Notes under the pieces: generated by a model | Told to the model about the DNA's origin: nothing | The model's input: only the letters and a program-made list of their open reading frames with translations | The model's database searches: none | Program-made: the position numbers and the translations under genes | NCBI GenBank assembly: GCA_037349315.1 | Contig: JBAIAC010000048.1 | Location: 42,906,501 to 42,970,500, forward strand | DNA from: Chelydra serpentina | Taxonomy: Eukaryota > Chordata > Testudines > Chelydridae | Reading direction: 5' to 3' | Length of the DNA stretch: 64,000 bases | Shown: in pieces, positions 13,394 through 24,845 of the stretch | Position numbering within the stretch: the first letter of the stretch is position 1 | How the letters are laid out: every line of letters starts with the position of its first letter

Positions 13394-15773
13394 TTGCATA
13401 GATATCTAAATATATACTTAGGTGTCTAATTGTCAGTACTCACCTGAAAATTTTGGCCAAGTGTTATCAAGAGTTACAGAGTACCCACACTCATAAGAAA
13501 ACAGCAGCCATCCTGTTCAGACTGTGAAATCAGCAGAGCCTCAGGTCTTGATTCCAAAATGTTATGATTTCAGAAAGTTCATTTATAGACTTCCAGAACT
13601 AATTTAATTCCTCTTTTGGGAGAGATCATTTTAGCTCCAAGGACACCGGGCAGATCCTCAACTGGTATACATCTTCATACAGATAAAGGGGCTAAACCAA
13701 TTTGCACTAGCCAGGGTCATAGCCTACTATCTTCTTGAAGCATTTTCCCTTTTGAGCATCACTATTTACTAAGTAACTAGGGAAGCCTTAACTTAATTCC
13801 ACTGTGTGATTGCTGTTCTCATAATCAGAAACCTGCTTTGAAGCCTTTGTTTTTTTTATGCAGTTTCAGTTAAGAATGAAGCAGATGTCAGAAAATCTTT
13901 GATATCTCACTCTTTGAAATAATTTTTAAGAAGATGGCATGTGGTGGCAAAGGAAGATTCCATTATTCTGGCTCTAAAGTCAATGTGATTCCTTTCAGAC
14001 ATATTGATTATGCTGTTCTCAAGGTCATGCGGCCTTCACTTACTCGATGGGCCTTTTCTGAGTGCTTGTAAAATTTTTCTTTTACGACACTGGCCTTTTT
14101 CATATTTCAAAAGTTGATGAAATCTGATTCTGATGGAATCTTGATAAGAATAGAAATATACATCACACAAAAGGTCTAATATATTGGCAGGTGCAAGCTG
14201 TAGTAATTTTTTACAATTCTTTCTGAACATGCTGGTTGACACCAAGAAGTATTTTTGCGGGTCTGGAATTAGCATATGACTCTTAGCTAGTTTGAGGGTT
14301 TCAGGTCAGGTTAGTTTTGTCTCTTATATGGTACTTTTTCACTTGTTCAACAGCCCATGAGCTTTACTATATTTGATAGTAATTATTTCACAGTTTTGTT
14401 GTTTTATCACTTTTCTGGTGTTGCTGATAAACATGAACAGATGAATCCCATGCATCAGCTGAACTACAACACTCATGTAGGTTGAATTTAGCAGCTCCCT
14501 GATTCTGTTATGGATCGTGGGCTGTACTAGTTACCACTGAAATGCTGGACATATGTTCCACACGTTTGAAGGAGGATTCCATTTTCCCACCCCAACATCT
14601 GTGTAGTTCTCTCAAACAAAGCTCTTTTACTGCAGCTTTGCACAAGAGACTACAAATTTTACTTTGATTAATTTGTTGAGTTCCTAGAGAAGTGAAGGAC
14701 TATCCTGTTCTGCAGTCATTATCAGGCCTTTGCCCACTCCAAGGTAAACTGTTGTAATAGACTATTTAAATTCCACTTGAAGTCCACTTGGAAGGTCCAG
14801 ACTGGAGCAAACCACTTTCTCAGGATGCTCAGATCTGTGCACTGGATGCCTATTCACTGCAGGGTGCAGTTGGTGTGAATGTTCTGGGACTGTTGGAGAG
14901 ACAGTCTAACTGTACATTCCGCCTAAATGGTCAAAACTGACTGAGAGACTTGTGGTGTCAGTTCTTGGCGTTGAGCTCCTGTGGAGGTGGTGTTTGAGGG
15001 CTCCCATCTTTGAAATTTGCTCCCCTTTGGTGGCCCTCTTCTGCCAATATCTATCAGGCTTCAGGGCAAAGTATAAGTGTCTCATTTATTTTCTTTAGCA
15101 TTTGATTGACAACTTTTGTTTTTGTCTTATATGATTTATTTATGTTTTTGAGTGTTGTAATAGCTGGGCTTTATGTTCACCATGGTGACACTCATGGTAG
15201 CTCGACCTTTATTTATACATCCCATTATGAGTGACTAATACAATTTACGTGAGTTCATTTTTATAACCTTGCTGCCCTGGTTTCTCAATATATCAGAGGA
15301 GACATTTTATTACTACCTGATTTTTGTGGAAGGGAAAATTACTGACCTATAATTCTGCTTTTTTTTTTTTGGTGAAGATACTACTCTGACAGTATTTTCT
15401 CTTCTGGGTCTCAGATCTCTAACCTAAGATGTGTGGGAGTCCTGTAGTTCCTGATGGACTTTCTAAGGCCTTTAGACTGCTTTAGGTAACCCCCTTCACT
15501 TCCCCCACCCACCAGACCTTGTAACATGAGCCATGTAGAGAAGGGTCTCCCTAGGATGGATATGGAAAACATGTTGGCAGGATAATAGGCTTGTTAAGGT
15601 AGAACTCTGTCACCATCTTGGAGTGGAATCCTTGATGTGTTTGAAGCATCACCATTTCCATATCAAACTTGGTATAAGGTGGATCAGTCAGTAGAGCCTG
15701 AGGCGTATTCACTCTGAGCTGAAGTCGCTGCCACCAGGAAAATGAAATTCTGTGTAAGAAATGTGCAATCATG

Positions 15774-15931
15774 CAGTACTTAATTTATAGTGAAAGAGGT
15801 GCCGGGGCTTAAGCAATTTTTTTACTTTCATAACTGACGTGACAAGCCCAGAGGTGCTGGGACTATGAACTGCCAAACCTAGAGGTTCTGGGGCTCAGCC
15901 CTGGCAAGCCCTGGCACAAATTTAAGCACTG
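15774..15931. mobile_element. Short hAT-type MITE
   Basis: The ends CAGTACTTAATTTAT and CAAATTTAAGCACTG are inverted copies. The flanks CAATCATG (15766-15773) and AACTCATG (15932-15939) match at 6 of 8. At 158 bp it is non-coding. Confidence 0.75.
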
Positions 15932-16947
15932 AACTCATGGGTAATGAGTAGAGTTAAAATCATCTTTAGTCAGGATCCACATTAATGTCTCATGATACCA
16001 GGAGGGATTTCCAAAGCTCCCACATGAACCTGAGGTTAGGCAGGCAGAAGCATTTTACTTGACTAGTTCATGATGGGCCAGAATAGCTGAGCAATGTAAG
16101 TCCTTTGTATAGATGGTTTTTGAGATGTCAGGAGGATGCAAGCCACCTGCTCATTAACGCCATACCTACAGACCTCTGCGCTGTCAGGAGCCATGCTATC
16201 AGGGAGAGAGTTCCTGGGCTGGGGTGCTTTGACTCTATGAATCTGAGACCAGACATTCAGCCTGATGGGATCAGCTTTGGCATCTGCAGCAGAATTGATA
16301 GACATACCTCTCTGGGCCAGCATGAGGCAGGTAGAGATCATTGAGCCTCTTCCTCCTGTGCTTTGCCAGGACTGTGGCTAGTAGAAATACTGCTGGAAAG
16401 ACATACTGAGTCTCTTCAGTTCATGGAAAATGTCTCGCTCATTCTTAATGCTTTGAACTGAAAGCTTCTTGTTCCAAAGGGTGACAGAGTTGCACCTCTG
16501 ATGTCCCCAGCTGGAGGAAGATCCCAGTTCCCCACTCTCTGATACAGAGGCTGCTCATGCAGGTGCACCACAGATTAACTCAGTCTATCTGCAGTCTTGT
16601 TCACCTTTCCTTCTAGATACGTGGCAATCAGTAATGGCAGGTATAGCAGAGTCCATTCTTACATTTGGAGGGCCTCCTGACATAGGAAGCATCATCTGGT
16701 GCCTCCCTGTTTGTTGATTTAAAACATTGTGGTCTGATGCTCCTAGTTCAAATGGACAAATTTTTGGGAGACCAGGTCACTATGATTTGGATAGGTGTAT
16801 TGAAAATCGATTCCTAAATAAAGACGGTCCTTTCATGGGCACTAGGCCAGGAGGCTCAAAGGTGATCTTTCCTTCAGATGTGATGTGAGAGTCTGTGCTA
16901 AGCTTGCTTCATTGGAATCTCAGGCCAGGTCAGCGCTTAAATTTTTG

Positions 16948-17185
16948 CTAGTATAACAATGTTGGTTAGTGATATTTTTTAAAGATATTTCTATACTGGC
17001 AACATCCCTAGTGTAGCTGCAGTTATATCAGCAAAACACATTTTGTTAGTATGGCTTATTTTGTTTAGGGAATGTGTATAAGCTATACTGGCAAAAGCAC
17101 TTCATGCTGGCATAAGCTGCAGCTATACTAGGAGGCTTTGTTGGTATAGCTATACTGGCAAACGTTTCCCTAGTGTAGCCTGGGG
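16948..17185. mobile_element. Degraded MITE with repeated CTATACTGGCAA words
   Basis: The word CTATACTGGCAA occurs three times, and CCCTAGTGTAGC appears near both ends, so the body is internally repetitive and partly folded. Boundaries and superfamily are uncertain. Confidence 0.45.
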
Positions 17186-17729
17186 CTCAGGGTCTACTAA
17201 AGTTCTCTGATGTGAGACATGCCAAAACACTGTAGCTACGGCTAGTTACAGTCTTCAGAACCACCAAGTGTGGTATGATCTGAGCTGTCACCTGCTGGCT
17301 CACACTTACCTTTCTGCCTGACAAGTGAAGTCTTGGATCTTCTTGAATAGAAAGGCTTTAATTGAGCGGTGATTAGCTGGGGTGTTGTGTACTTTGGTTG
17401 GACGCTGGAAACATATTGGGATTTTGGGTAACTTATGAACCCTAGTGACTCTAACAGTGACTCACATTGATCTTTTAATACCCTCCAAAGTAATGTTCTT
17501 CACCACAGAATTATCCAAGTAGAGGAACGTGTGCACTCTTAGCCCATGCAGGCTGGCCACATTTCCCAAAGCATTTAGTGACAACTCACACTGCTAACCC
17601 ACCTCAAAAGGCAAACACAAAACTGATAACATAACACTGTATTCTAGTGTGTGGGTAGTCCCTTTGTGTGCATGTAAGCATCCACTAGTTTCTTACCCTT
17701 TTGGATTTACCTTATTCTAGTTAGTTATC

Positions 17730-17890
17730 TTAAGATAGTGGTGTAGAATGAGCACAGAACTAGACTCCCATTCCCGTTTGAGTTCTGATCTTAGCTCTGA
17801 CATTGACTTTGTCTCTAGGTTAAGCAAATCATTTAACCTCTGCCTCAGTTTCCCTGTCTGTGAAATAGGGTTAATAATTAGAACTTGGCA
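17730..17890 (-). repeat. MIR SINE, first part (minus)
   Basis: The words AACCTCTGCCTCAGTTTCCC, TGTCTGTGAAATAGGG and TTAATAATT are the reverse complement of the MIR core. The matching continuation is at 18430-18520, so later insertions split this SINE. Confidence 0.75.
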
Positions 17891-17984
17891 GAGAAAAGTT
17901 ATTGTGTTTCTCAGAGGATTTCACTATTTTGAAATTTGGTTTTGTTCACAAAATTTTGAAATTTTCCATGAAAAGGGATGGAGG

Positions 17985-18178
17985 CACTGTTCCCTCTAAG
18001 CTGTGCGCGCGCACACAGATTCTAAACCCCGCGCACACGGCGAAACATTGCACGCACAAAAATTTGCACAGAATCACAATTTGTATAGAGACATTTTTTG
18101 CGCACATGGCCTGTCAAAAATTTGCACAGAAGAAATTTTTTTGTGCACACAGCCTGTCAAAAATTAGAGGGAACATTG
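17985..18178. mobile_element. hAT-type MITE (GTTCCCTCTAA family)
   Basis: It starts CACTGTTCCCTCTAA and ends TTAGAGGGAACATTG, clear inverted repeats. The flanks GATGGAGG and GATGGGGC match at 6 of 8. The 194-bp interior is alternating purine/pyrimidine-rich (GTGCGCGCGCACACA near 18002). A longer relative begins at 20775. Confidence 0.85.
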
Positions 18179-18429
18179 GATGGGGCCCAGCTCTGGAGCA
18201 GTTCTCCTAGGGGCTGCCTTGGAATCATGGACCTGTGAAGCCCTTGGTCCCCAGAAGCCTGCATGTGGGCGAACTGGCAAGAAACCAGACAGGTTTCTGT
18301 CGGAAACTTGCTTGTTTCCACAGGAACTGCATTGAAATTAACTATTTCCATGGAATGTTCTGATTTTGATGAACTGACAAATTCCAATGAAAAACTGTTT
18401 TGTCAGATTTTTTTCTGACCAGCTCTGAT

Positions 18430-18520
18430 GATAATCCTTACCTACCTCAAGGGCTATTAGGAGGATTATTAGCATTATTTTGATTTTTTTTGTTTTCAAA
18501 GTACTTTACAAATATTGACC
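18430..18520 (-). repeat. MIR SINE, second part (minus)
   Basis: TTACCTACCTCAAGGGCTAT, AGGAGGATTATTAG and AAAGTACTTTACAAATATT are the MIR continuation in reverse. It completes the fragment at 17730-17890. Confidence 0.65.
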
Positions 18521-19093
18521 AAAATTTTCAGACCTAGTGCCATATTACATAGAGGGCCCAATTTTGAGAGATGGTAAGCATTGATAACTCATGTTGAAGC
18601 AAACAGAAATTATGGGTGCTTAGTATCTTATGAAAAATAAGTCTCTTTCGGGTGCTTCAGTATAAATTTAATGCGTAGCTTCTGGCACTCAGGTTTGAAA
18701 ATTATGGTAATTAAGTATAATTAGAGTCTGTGATGCAATAACTTACAAATAAGGAATCCATTGAAATATTGTGGTAAAACTGAGGGATTCATATTTCAAA
18801 CAGGAGATCATAATGCTGCATACACCTCTTTGCTATACACACATGGATTCGGTCTTATAAGAAGGTGTTAAAAATGTTTCTGCATATTAGTAGTATACAA
18901 AAGCATGAAGGTGAGACTGGTAAAGAGTACAACCTTCAGAGAACATAAACTGTAGGCGGAATGTTCTTGCTAAAGATATGTTTGCTTCAGTAGAATGCCA
19001 GTGACATTAACAATTAACAGCTCCTACCAATCTACTCATCTGTTGTGGGAGCTGCATGCCAATCTACCTCATTTTTACATTTGTTAGAATTAA

Positions 19094-20428
<1,335 letters not shown>

Positions 20429-20810
20429 TGATGCATTTACTGATGTGGAACTGTAGACTCCTGTTCAAAGGGACTAGTCTGTCCTTTGTTTCCAAGTAAT
20501 AGGCTAATTGTGTAACGTTGTTTGGTGCTTGCCACTGTCTGTTCATATTTCGCTTGTCATTTTGCACAAAACTCCATTTGAGATCTCTGCATGGAATAAT
20601 GGTCAAATATATTTCTTTTTCAGCAATATGATTAATCCCGGAGATGTATACGTATTGAGCCACCAATATTTGTACATGATCTATAGCTGAGGAACTAAAT
20701 TACTTCAGTAACTCTTTATAGGTTATTGATCCAAAACTGAACTGATTTGGTTTATGACCAAAAGTTGCCTCTGGAAGTGTTCCCTCTAATTTTTCCCACA
20801 CATGTATGTT

Positions 20811-20889
20811 ATGAATTTTGTTATGTGCACCAATATGGAGGTGATGTGTGACACACAACCTCTATATTGCTGCACATAACAAAATTCAT
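20811..20889. repeat. Hairpin-forming inverted repeat, 32-bp arms
   Basis: The left arm (20811-20842) starts ATGAATTTTGTTATGTGCA. The right arm (20858-20889) is its reverse complement with two mismatches in 32 bp. The 15-base loop is itself partly self-complementary (GTGTGACACAC). Confidence 0.95.
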
Positions 20890-21110
20890 GTGGTGGGGCT
20901 GGAGACGAGGGGTTCAGAGTGTCGGAGAGGGCTCGGCTGGGGGAGAGGGTTGGGGTGCAGGGGTATGAGGGCTTTGGGGTGGGGCCAGGGATGAGGGGCT
21001 CAGGGCTGTGGCAGAGGGTTGGGGTGTGGGCTCTGGTGTGGGGCTGGGGATGAGGGACTTGGGGTGCAGGCTGCTCCGGGGCTATGGTGGGGAGAGAGGA
21101 CTCCCCCCAG

Positions 21111-21293
21111 ATCATAGAATCATAGAATATCAGGGTTGGAAGGGACCTTAGGAGGTCATCTAGTCCAACCCCCTGCTCAAAGCAGGACCAATCTGCAATT
21201 TTTGCCCCAGATCCCCAAATGGCCCCCTCAAGGATTGAACTCACAACCCTGGGTTTAGCAGGCCAATGCTCAAACCACTGAGCTATCCCTCCC
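21111..21293 (-). mobile_element. tRNA-derived SINE with CR1 tail (turtle Cry-type), complete
   Basis: On the minus strand it begins GGGATAGCTCAGTGGTTTGA (pol III box A region). It continues through a box-B-like GTTGTGAGTTCAATCC and ends with GGTTGGACTAGATGACCTCC and GGTCCCTTCCAACC, then the TTCTATGATTCTATGAT repeat of CR1. This is the structure of the tortoise pol III SINE, whose tail comes from CR1 and is moved by CR1 enzymes. It is the best single clue to the organism. Confidence 0.9.
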
Positions 21294-21659
21294 CCCCTCT
21301 CTTCCCACAGCAGCACCTGGGCTGGGGGTGGAGAAAGGCAGGTTGGGGGCCATGCCAGATTGGGGGCCATGCCTGAATTGGGGCCGGTGAAGGGGCGCCC
21401 CTCCCCTGGCCACGGCAGGTTGGGGGACAGGCTGAGTTGAGACCAGGGCCGTGGCTGGGTTCAGGCCGCTCGTCACTCGGCTGTGGCAGGTCCGGGGCTG
21501 AGTTGGGGATGGGGGAGAGGTGCCATGATAGGTCCCAGCCAGGTGGGTTCCCAGGGGGTATAAAATGAATCGGTGGCTTCTTTGTATTTCCTACTAGGCC
21601 CATGCCATCACAGTTGGCTTCACCTGGATTCACTTGGCATTCTTACTAATTTCAGCAGA

Positions 21660-21780
21660 GAACTATATGAGATCATACTATTGATTTGCACTGTATCCTT
21701 GGGCAAGTCATGCAAACACTTAGTTTCTCCATATTTAAAACGAAGATGATAATATCATGCTTAGCTACACACTAGTAGAG
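21660..21780 (-). repeat. MIR SINE fragment
   Basis: CCTTGGGCAAGTCATGCAAA, CACTTAGTTTCTCCATATTT and GATGATAATATCATG correspond to the reverse of the MIR core. Confidence 0.6.
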
Positions 21781-22648
21781 CTGAGCAAATTTGGGGACCA
21801 AAACAAAAAATCTGAAAAAAACCTCAGTTCAGTTCAAACCACAACAGATGTATTTTTGTTTGTTTGGGGTTGTTGTTGTTGTGTGGTTTTTTTTTGGGGG
21901 GGGGGCATTTGCTGAAACAAAAAAACCCCCAAAAGTGCTTCAAGTTGAACAAAATGTTTTTGATTTTATGTTTCATTTCAGGCCATTTTCAGGTGTTCAA
22001 GTTGGCTCTGTATATCCCCATTTACGGGTATTGTGCCACTTTGTGGTGCCTCATGGTAGAACCATCTCCAAGCAGTGTCCATTCCATAGGTTTTAAGTGG
22101 GAATGGGATATAGTGGTAAATTAAGAGTGAGTTAGTTAATATCTGTGCAGCTTTTTAAAGATGAAAATCACCACATAAGTGCTAAGTATTATTAGTTTTG
22201 TCTATTATTGTTATCCGTTTTGTCTAGCTCTGTCTGAAGTATCACTAGGTATAGGGATTCCATAATGTTGTTTGGTAGCTTGTTCCATCATCTCTTTAGT
22301 CCAACAATTAAAAAGTTCTACTTTTGAACTTCTGTTTCCATATTTGAGTTTTAAAATATATTTACAATACCACTTCTGCCTTCCCAGATGACACATATCT
22401 TTCCAAGTGTCAATCATTTGGGCTTGCCATGGAAAGTATAATCTCACTGTTATGTACAGATTACTTTAAAGTCAATTGTTGTTTTTTAAAGTTCTGTCAC
22501 AAAATATTCAGGACATTAATATTATGAATCTGGTTTATTTGTGGTGCAATAGTAAAAGCATTTTCTAATGTGGTCTGTTGTCAGCACCTTCTGTGGTTTT
22601 ATATTGGCTCCGAAGGTGGCTGTTCTCACTAAAATGTCTCCCTCACAG

Positions 22649-22834
22649 GAAATGTTTGATGTAATTCTGGATGAGAACCAGCTTGAAGATGCCTGTGAGC
22701 ACCTGGCTGACTATCTGGAAGCCTACTGGAAGGCCACCCATCCTCCCTGCAGCAATCCTCCCAACCAGCTCCTCACTCGCACACTTGCAACAGCCACTCT
22801 TCCGATCAGCCCAGGTCCAAACATAAATGTACAG
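22649..22834 (+). CDS. CACNB2: CACNB2 exon: end of kinase-like domain and start of C-terminal tail
   Basis: The 186-bp exon of 62 codons follows TCCCTCACAG and ends GTACAG|GTATAG. It encodes [20 protein letters not shown], then [13 protein letters not shown], the last helix of the guanylate-kinase-like fold. After that comes a less conserved Pro/Ser/Thr-rich stretch ending PGPNINVQ. The first part is near invariant among beta subunits. The second is the isoform-specific linker and differs from the human residues I recall, as expected. Phase 0 at both ends. Confidence 0.97.
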
Positions 22835-23669
22835 GTATAGTTTCCTTTCTCTCTTTTCTCTCACCCTCATTCATTTCTGCGGAGGGAGAGAGGGAGGGAG
22901 ACTTGCCAGGGCACACAGTGTGAATTCTGATAACAGAAGTTGCTAAATGTGTTTCACTGGGAGCCGTAAATTGATAGAGCAGAAGAGCTCTGCACTTAGG
23001 AAAAATCATTTGCTTTTTATAATGTAAATACTTGAAGACAGACACTTTTGTATTCACACTGGCATTTGTTTCCTTACTTGCTGACTTGCAAGGCATTTTT
23101 GGATTCCAATGGGTGAAAGGGCCTGGCTGGAAATGTAGGGTGATGGGAAGTGGAATTTCCTCATGCCCAGAACAACCACTGCTGCAGTAACATACTTACC
23201 AGCCACCAGCATTTTCATAACTCTTCATATGTGATTCACTCATAGTTATACAACAGGATTAACAGTAGTGCCATGCATGTTACTGCCTCTGGTAACTTTC
23301 AAAGTGACTAATATCCCAGAGCCCTGCCTAAGTGACTGGGCTGAGTGCGAGAGAGTTCCACAGGGACAAGCTGGGGAGGAATCCCTCCCCTCACCGGCAA
23401 TGGAGTGGTAATGGAGTCACTTCATAGCCACTACACTACTGCAGTCATGAGGATGAAATGGCCCCTCCATGGCTCCCTTATCCACTGGCCATCAGATCAC
23501 ACACTTCCCTCATCGTACCCTTCTTATATGCCAGCATATTATGCAAGTGGGAATTTGAGATCCAGTGTGTGCTAGCCAATGGGGCATTGGATGGGGAATC
23601 AGGATGTAACCCACACACCTTCTGGGTGTGGTGTTCTGTCCCCTCTAGTGGCACCGAGACCACTTAGAG

Positions 23670-24031
23670 CAGGGATCTCAAACTCAAATGACCACGAGGG
23701 CCACATGAGCACTAGTACAATGTCCCAAGGGCCGCATCACTGACAACCCCCCTCACTGCCCCCCGGCCCCACCCCCACTCTACCCCTTCCATGAAGCCCT
23801 GCCCCTGCCTTGCAGGGGGCTCAGGGCAGGGGGTTGGGGTGCAGGAGGGGTTCAGGGGGAGGTGCCTGGAAGCGAGGGCAACGCACGGAGCCCTCTGTGC
23901 TCCCCCCCGCCCCCAGGACCACAGGGACATGCTGCTGGCTGCTTCAGGGAGCGGCGCGGGGCTCGCGGCGGCACAGGGAGCTTGGCAGGCCACAGGAAAT
24001 AAACCCGTGGGCCGCATGTTTGAGACCCCTG
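23670..24031. mobile_element. hAT-type MITE with perfect 8-bp TSD ACTTAGAG
   Basis: It starts CAGGGATCTCAAACTCAAAT and ends ATGTTTGAGACCCCTG, with ACTTAGAG on both sides (23662-23669 and 24032-24039). The interior is GC-rich and non-coding. The internal open frames on both strands are compositional. Confidence 0.93.
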
Positions 24032-24086
24032 ACTTAGAGAGACAGATTAATGAGTCTTCTCTACAGCCTTAGCTAATAGCCGTATG

Positions 24087-24380
24087 TCTTTTAGCTCATG
24101 CAGTAGAGGCTCATGCATTTAGCTCCAAAGGTCCCAGGTTTAATCCCACCCACCAACAACCAGCTTCTGTTGGTGTTACAAGGAGACATGGGTTCTGTTC
24201 CCAGCTCGGTCACTGACCCGCTGTGTGACCTTAAGAAGTCACTTCATCTCTGTTTCCACTCCCACCCTTTGTCTGCCTTGCCTAATTAGGAACTCTTTCT
24301 TCTTATTGTACCAAGCACAATAGGGCTCTGATTTTGGTTGGGGACTTCAGATGCTTCTGCTGTATGAATGATAAGTGGCA
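24087..24380 (+). repeat. tRNA/MIR-like SINE remnant
   Basis: TAGCTCATGCAGTAGAGG and GGTCCCAGGTTTAATCC look like degraded pol III A and B boxes. After them come GGTCACTGACCCGCTGTGTG and ACCAAGCACAATAGGG, a tail common in sauropsid MIR-like SINEs. Confidence 0.5.
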
Positions 24381-24555
24381 TCCTGATGTCCTGTATCTTT
24401 GGAGCCACATTGGATCTGCTGAGGTCATGGAGAGGATTAGGATCACATTTGCCTCAGCTAAAATAGCCAATTGTTCCATCCCAATTTCAGACTAAGATTC
24501 ACTTATGATCAGCTTCTTCATTTTCCAGTCCATCCCTACGACTGACAGAAACATT

Positions 24556-24845
24556 TCCCTGGGTCTGGTTACACAGCTGGCGTTAAAGTGCTGACGCGGC
24601 AGAGGTTTAACATAGCTGTGTAGTCACGGCTCCAGTGCTGGGAGAGAGCTCTCCCAGCGCTGTAATAAAACCACTTCCATGAGGGGAATAGCTCCCAGGG
24701 CTGGGAGTGCAGCTCCCAGCGCTGGTGCACTGTCTACACTGCCACTTTACAGCACTGAAACTTGCATCGCTCATGGAGATGTTTTTTCACACCCCTGAGT
24801 GAAGAAAGTTTCAGCACTGTAAAGTGCCAGTGTAGACATGGCCTT
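24556..24845. mobile_element. MITE with AGTGTAGACATGGCC-type ends
   Basis: The left end GTCTGGTTACACAGCTGGCG, with TTAAAGTGCTG following, mirrors the right end CAGCACTGTAAAGTGCCAGT followed by GTAGACATGGCC. Interior segments CTCCCAGCGCTG and GCAGTGTAGACA-like words repeat. Non-coding. Confidence 0.65.

Larger units (their letters stand above)
20775..21560. mobile_element. Long relative of the GTTCCCTCTAA MITE with strong hairpin, interrupted by a SINE
   Basis: The left end AAGTGTTCCCTCTAATTTTT matches the terminal repeat of the MITE at 17985-18178. A near-perfect hairpin follows at 20811-20889, then a G-rich body. The expected right end (TTAGAGGGAACA) is not found, so the right side is truncated or unrecognised. 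A tRNA-SINE (21111-21293) lies inside. The right boundary near 21560 is a guess based on the change in composition. Confidence 0.6.

Noticed and set aside
21225..21293. Possible tRNA gene (A and B box sequences)
   Set aside because: It is the head of a SINE: it continues into a CR1 tail and lacks a standalone cloverleaf and termination.
20786..21633. Minus-strand frames of 116-194 codons
   Set aside because: They cross a MITE-like element and a SINE. The protein is Pro-rich and has no recognisable domain.
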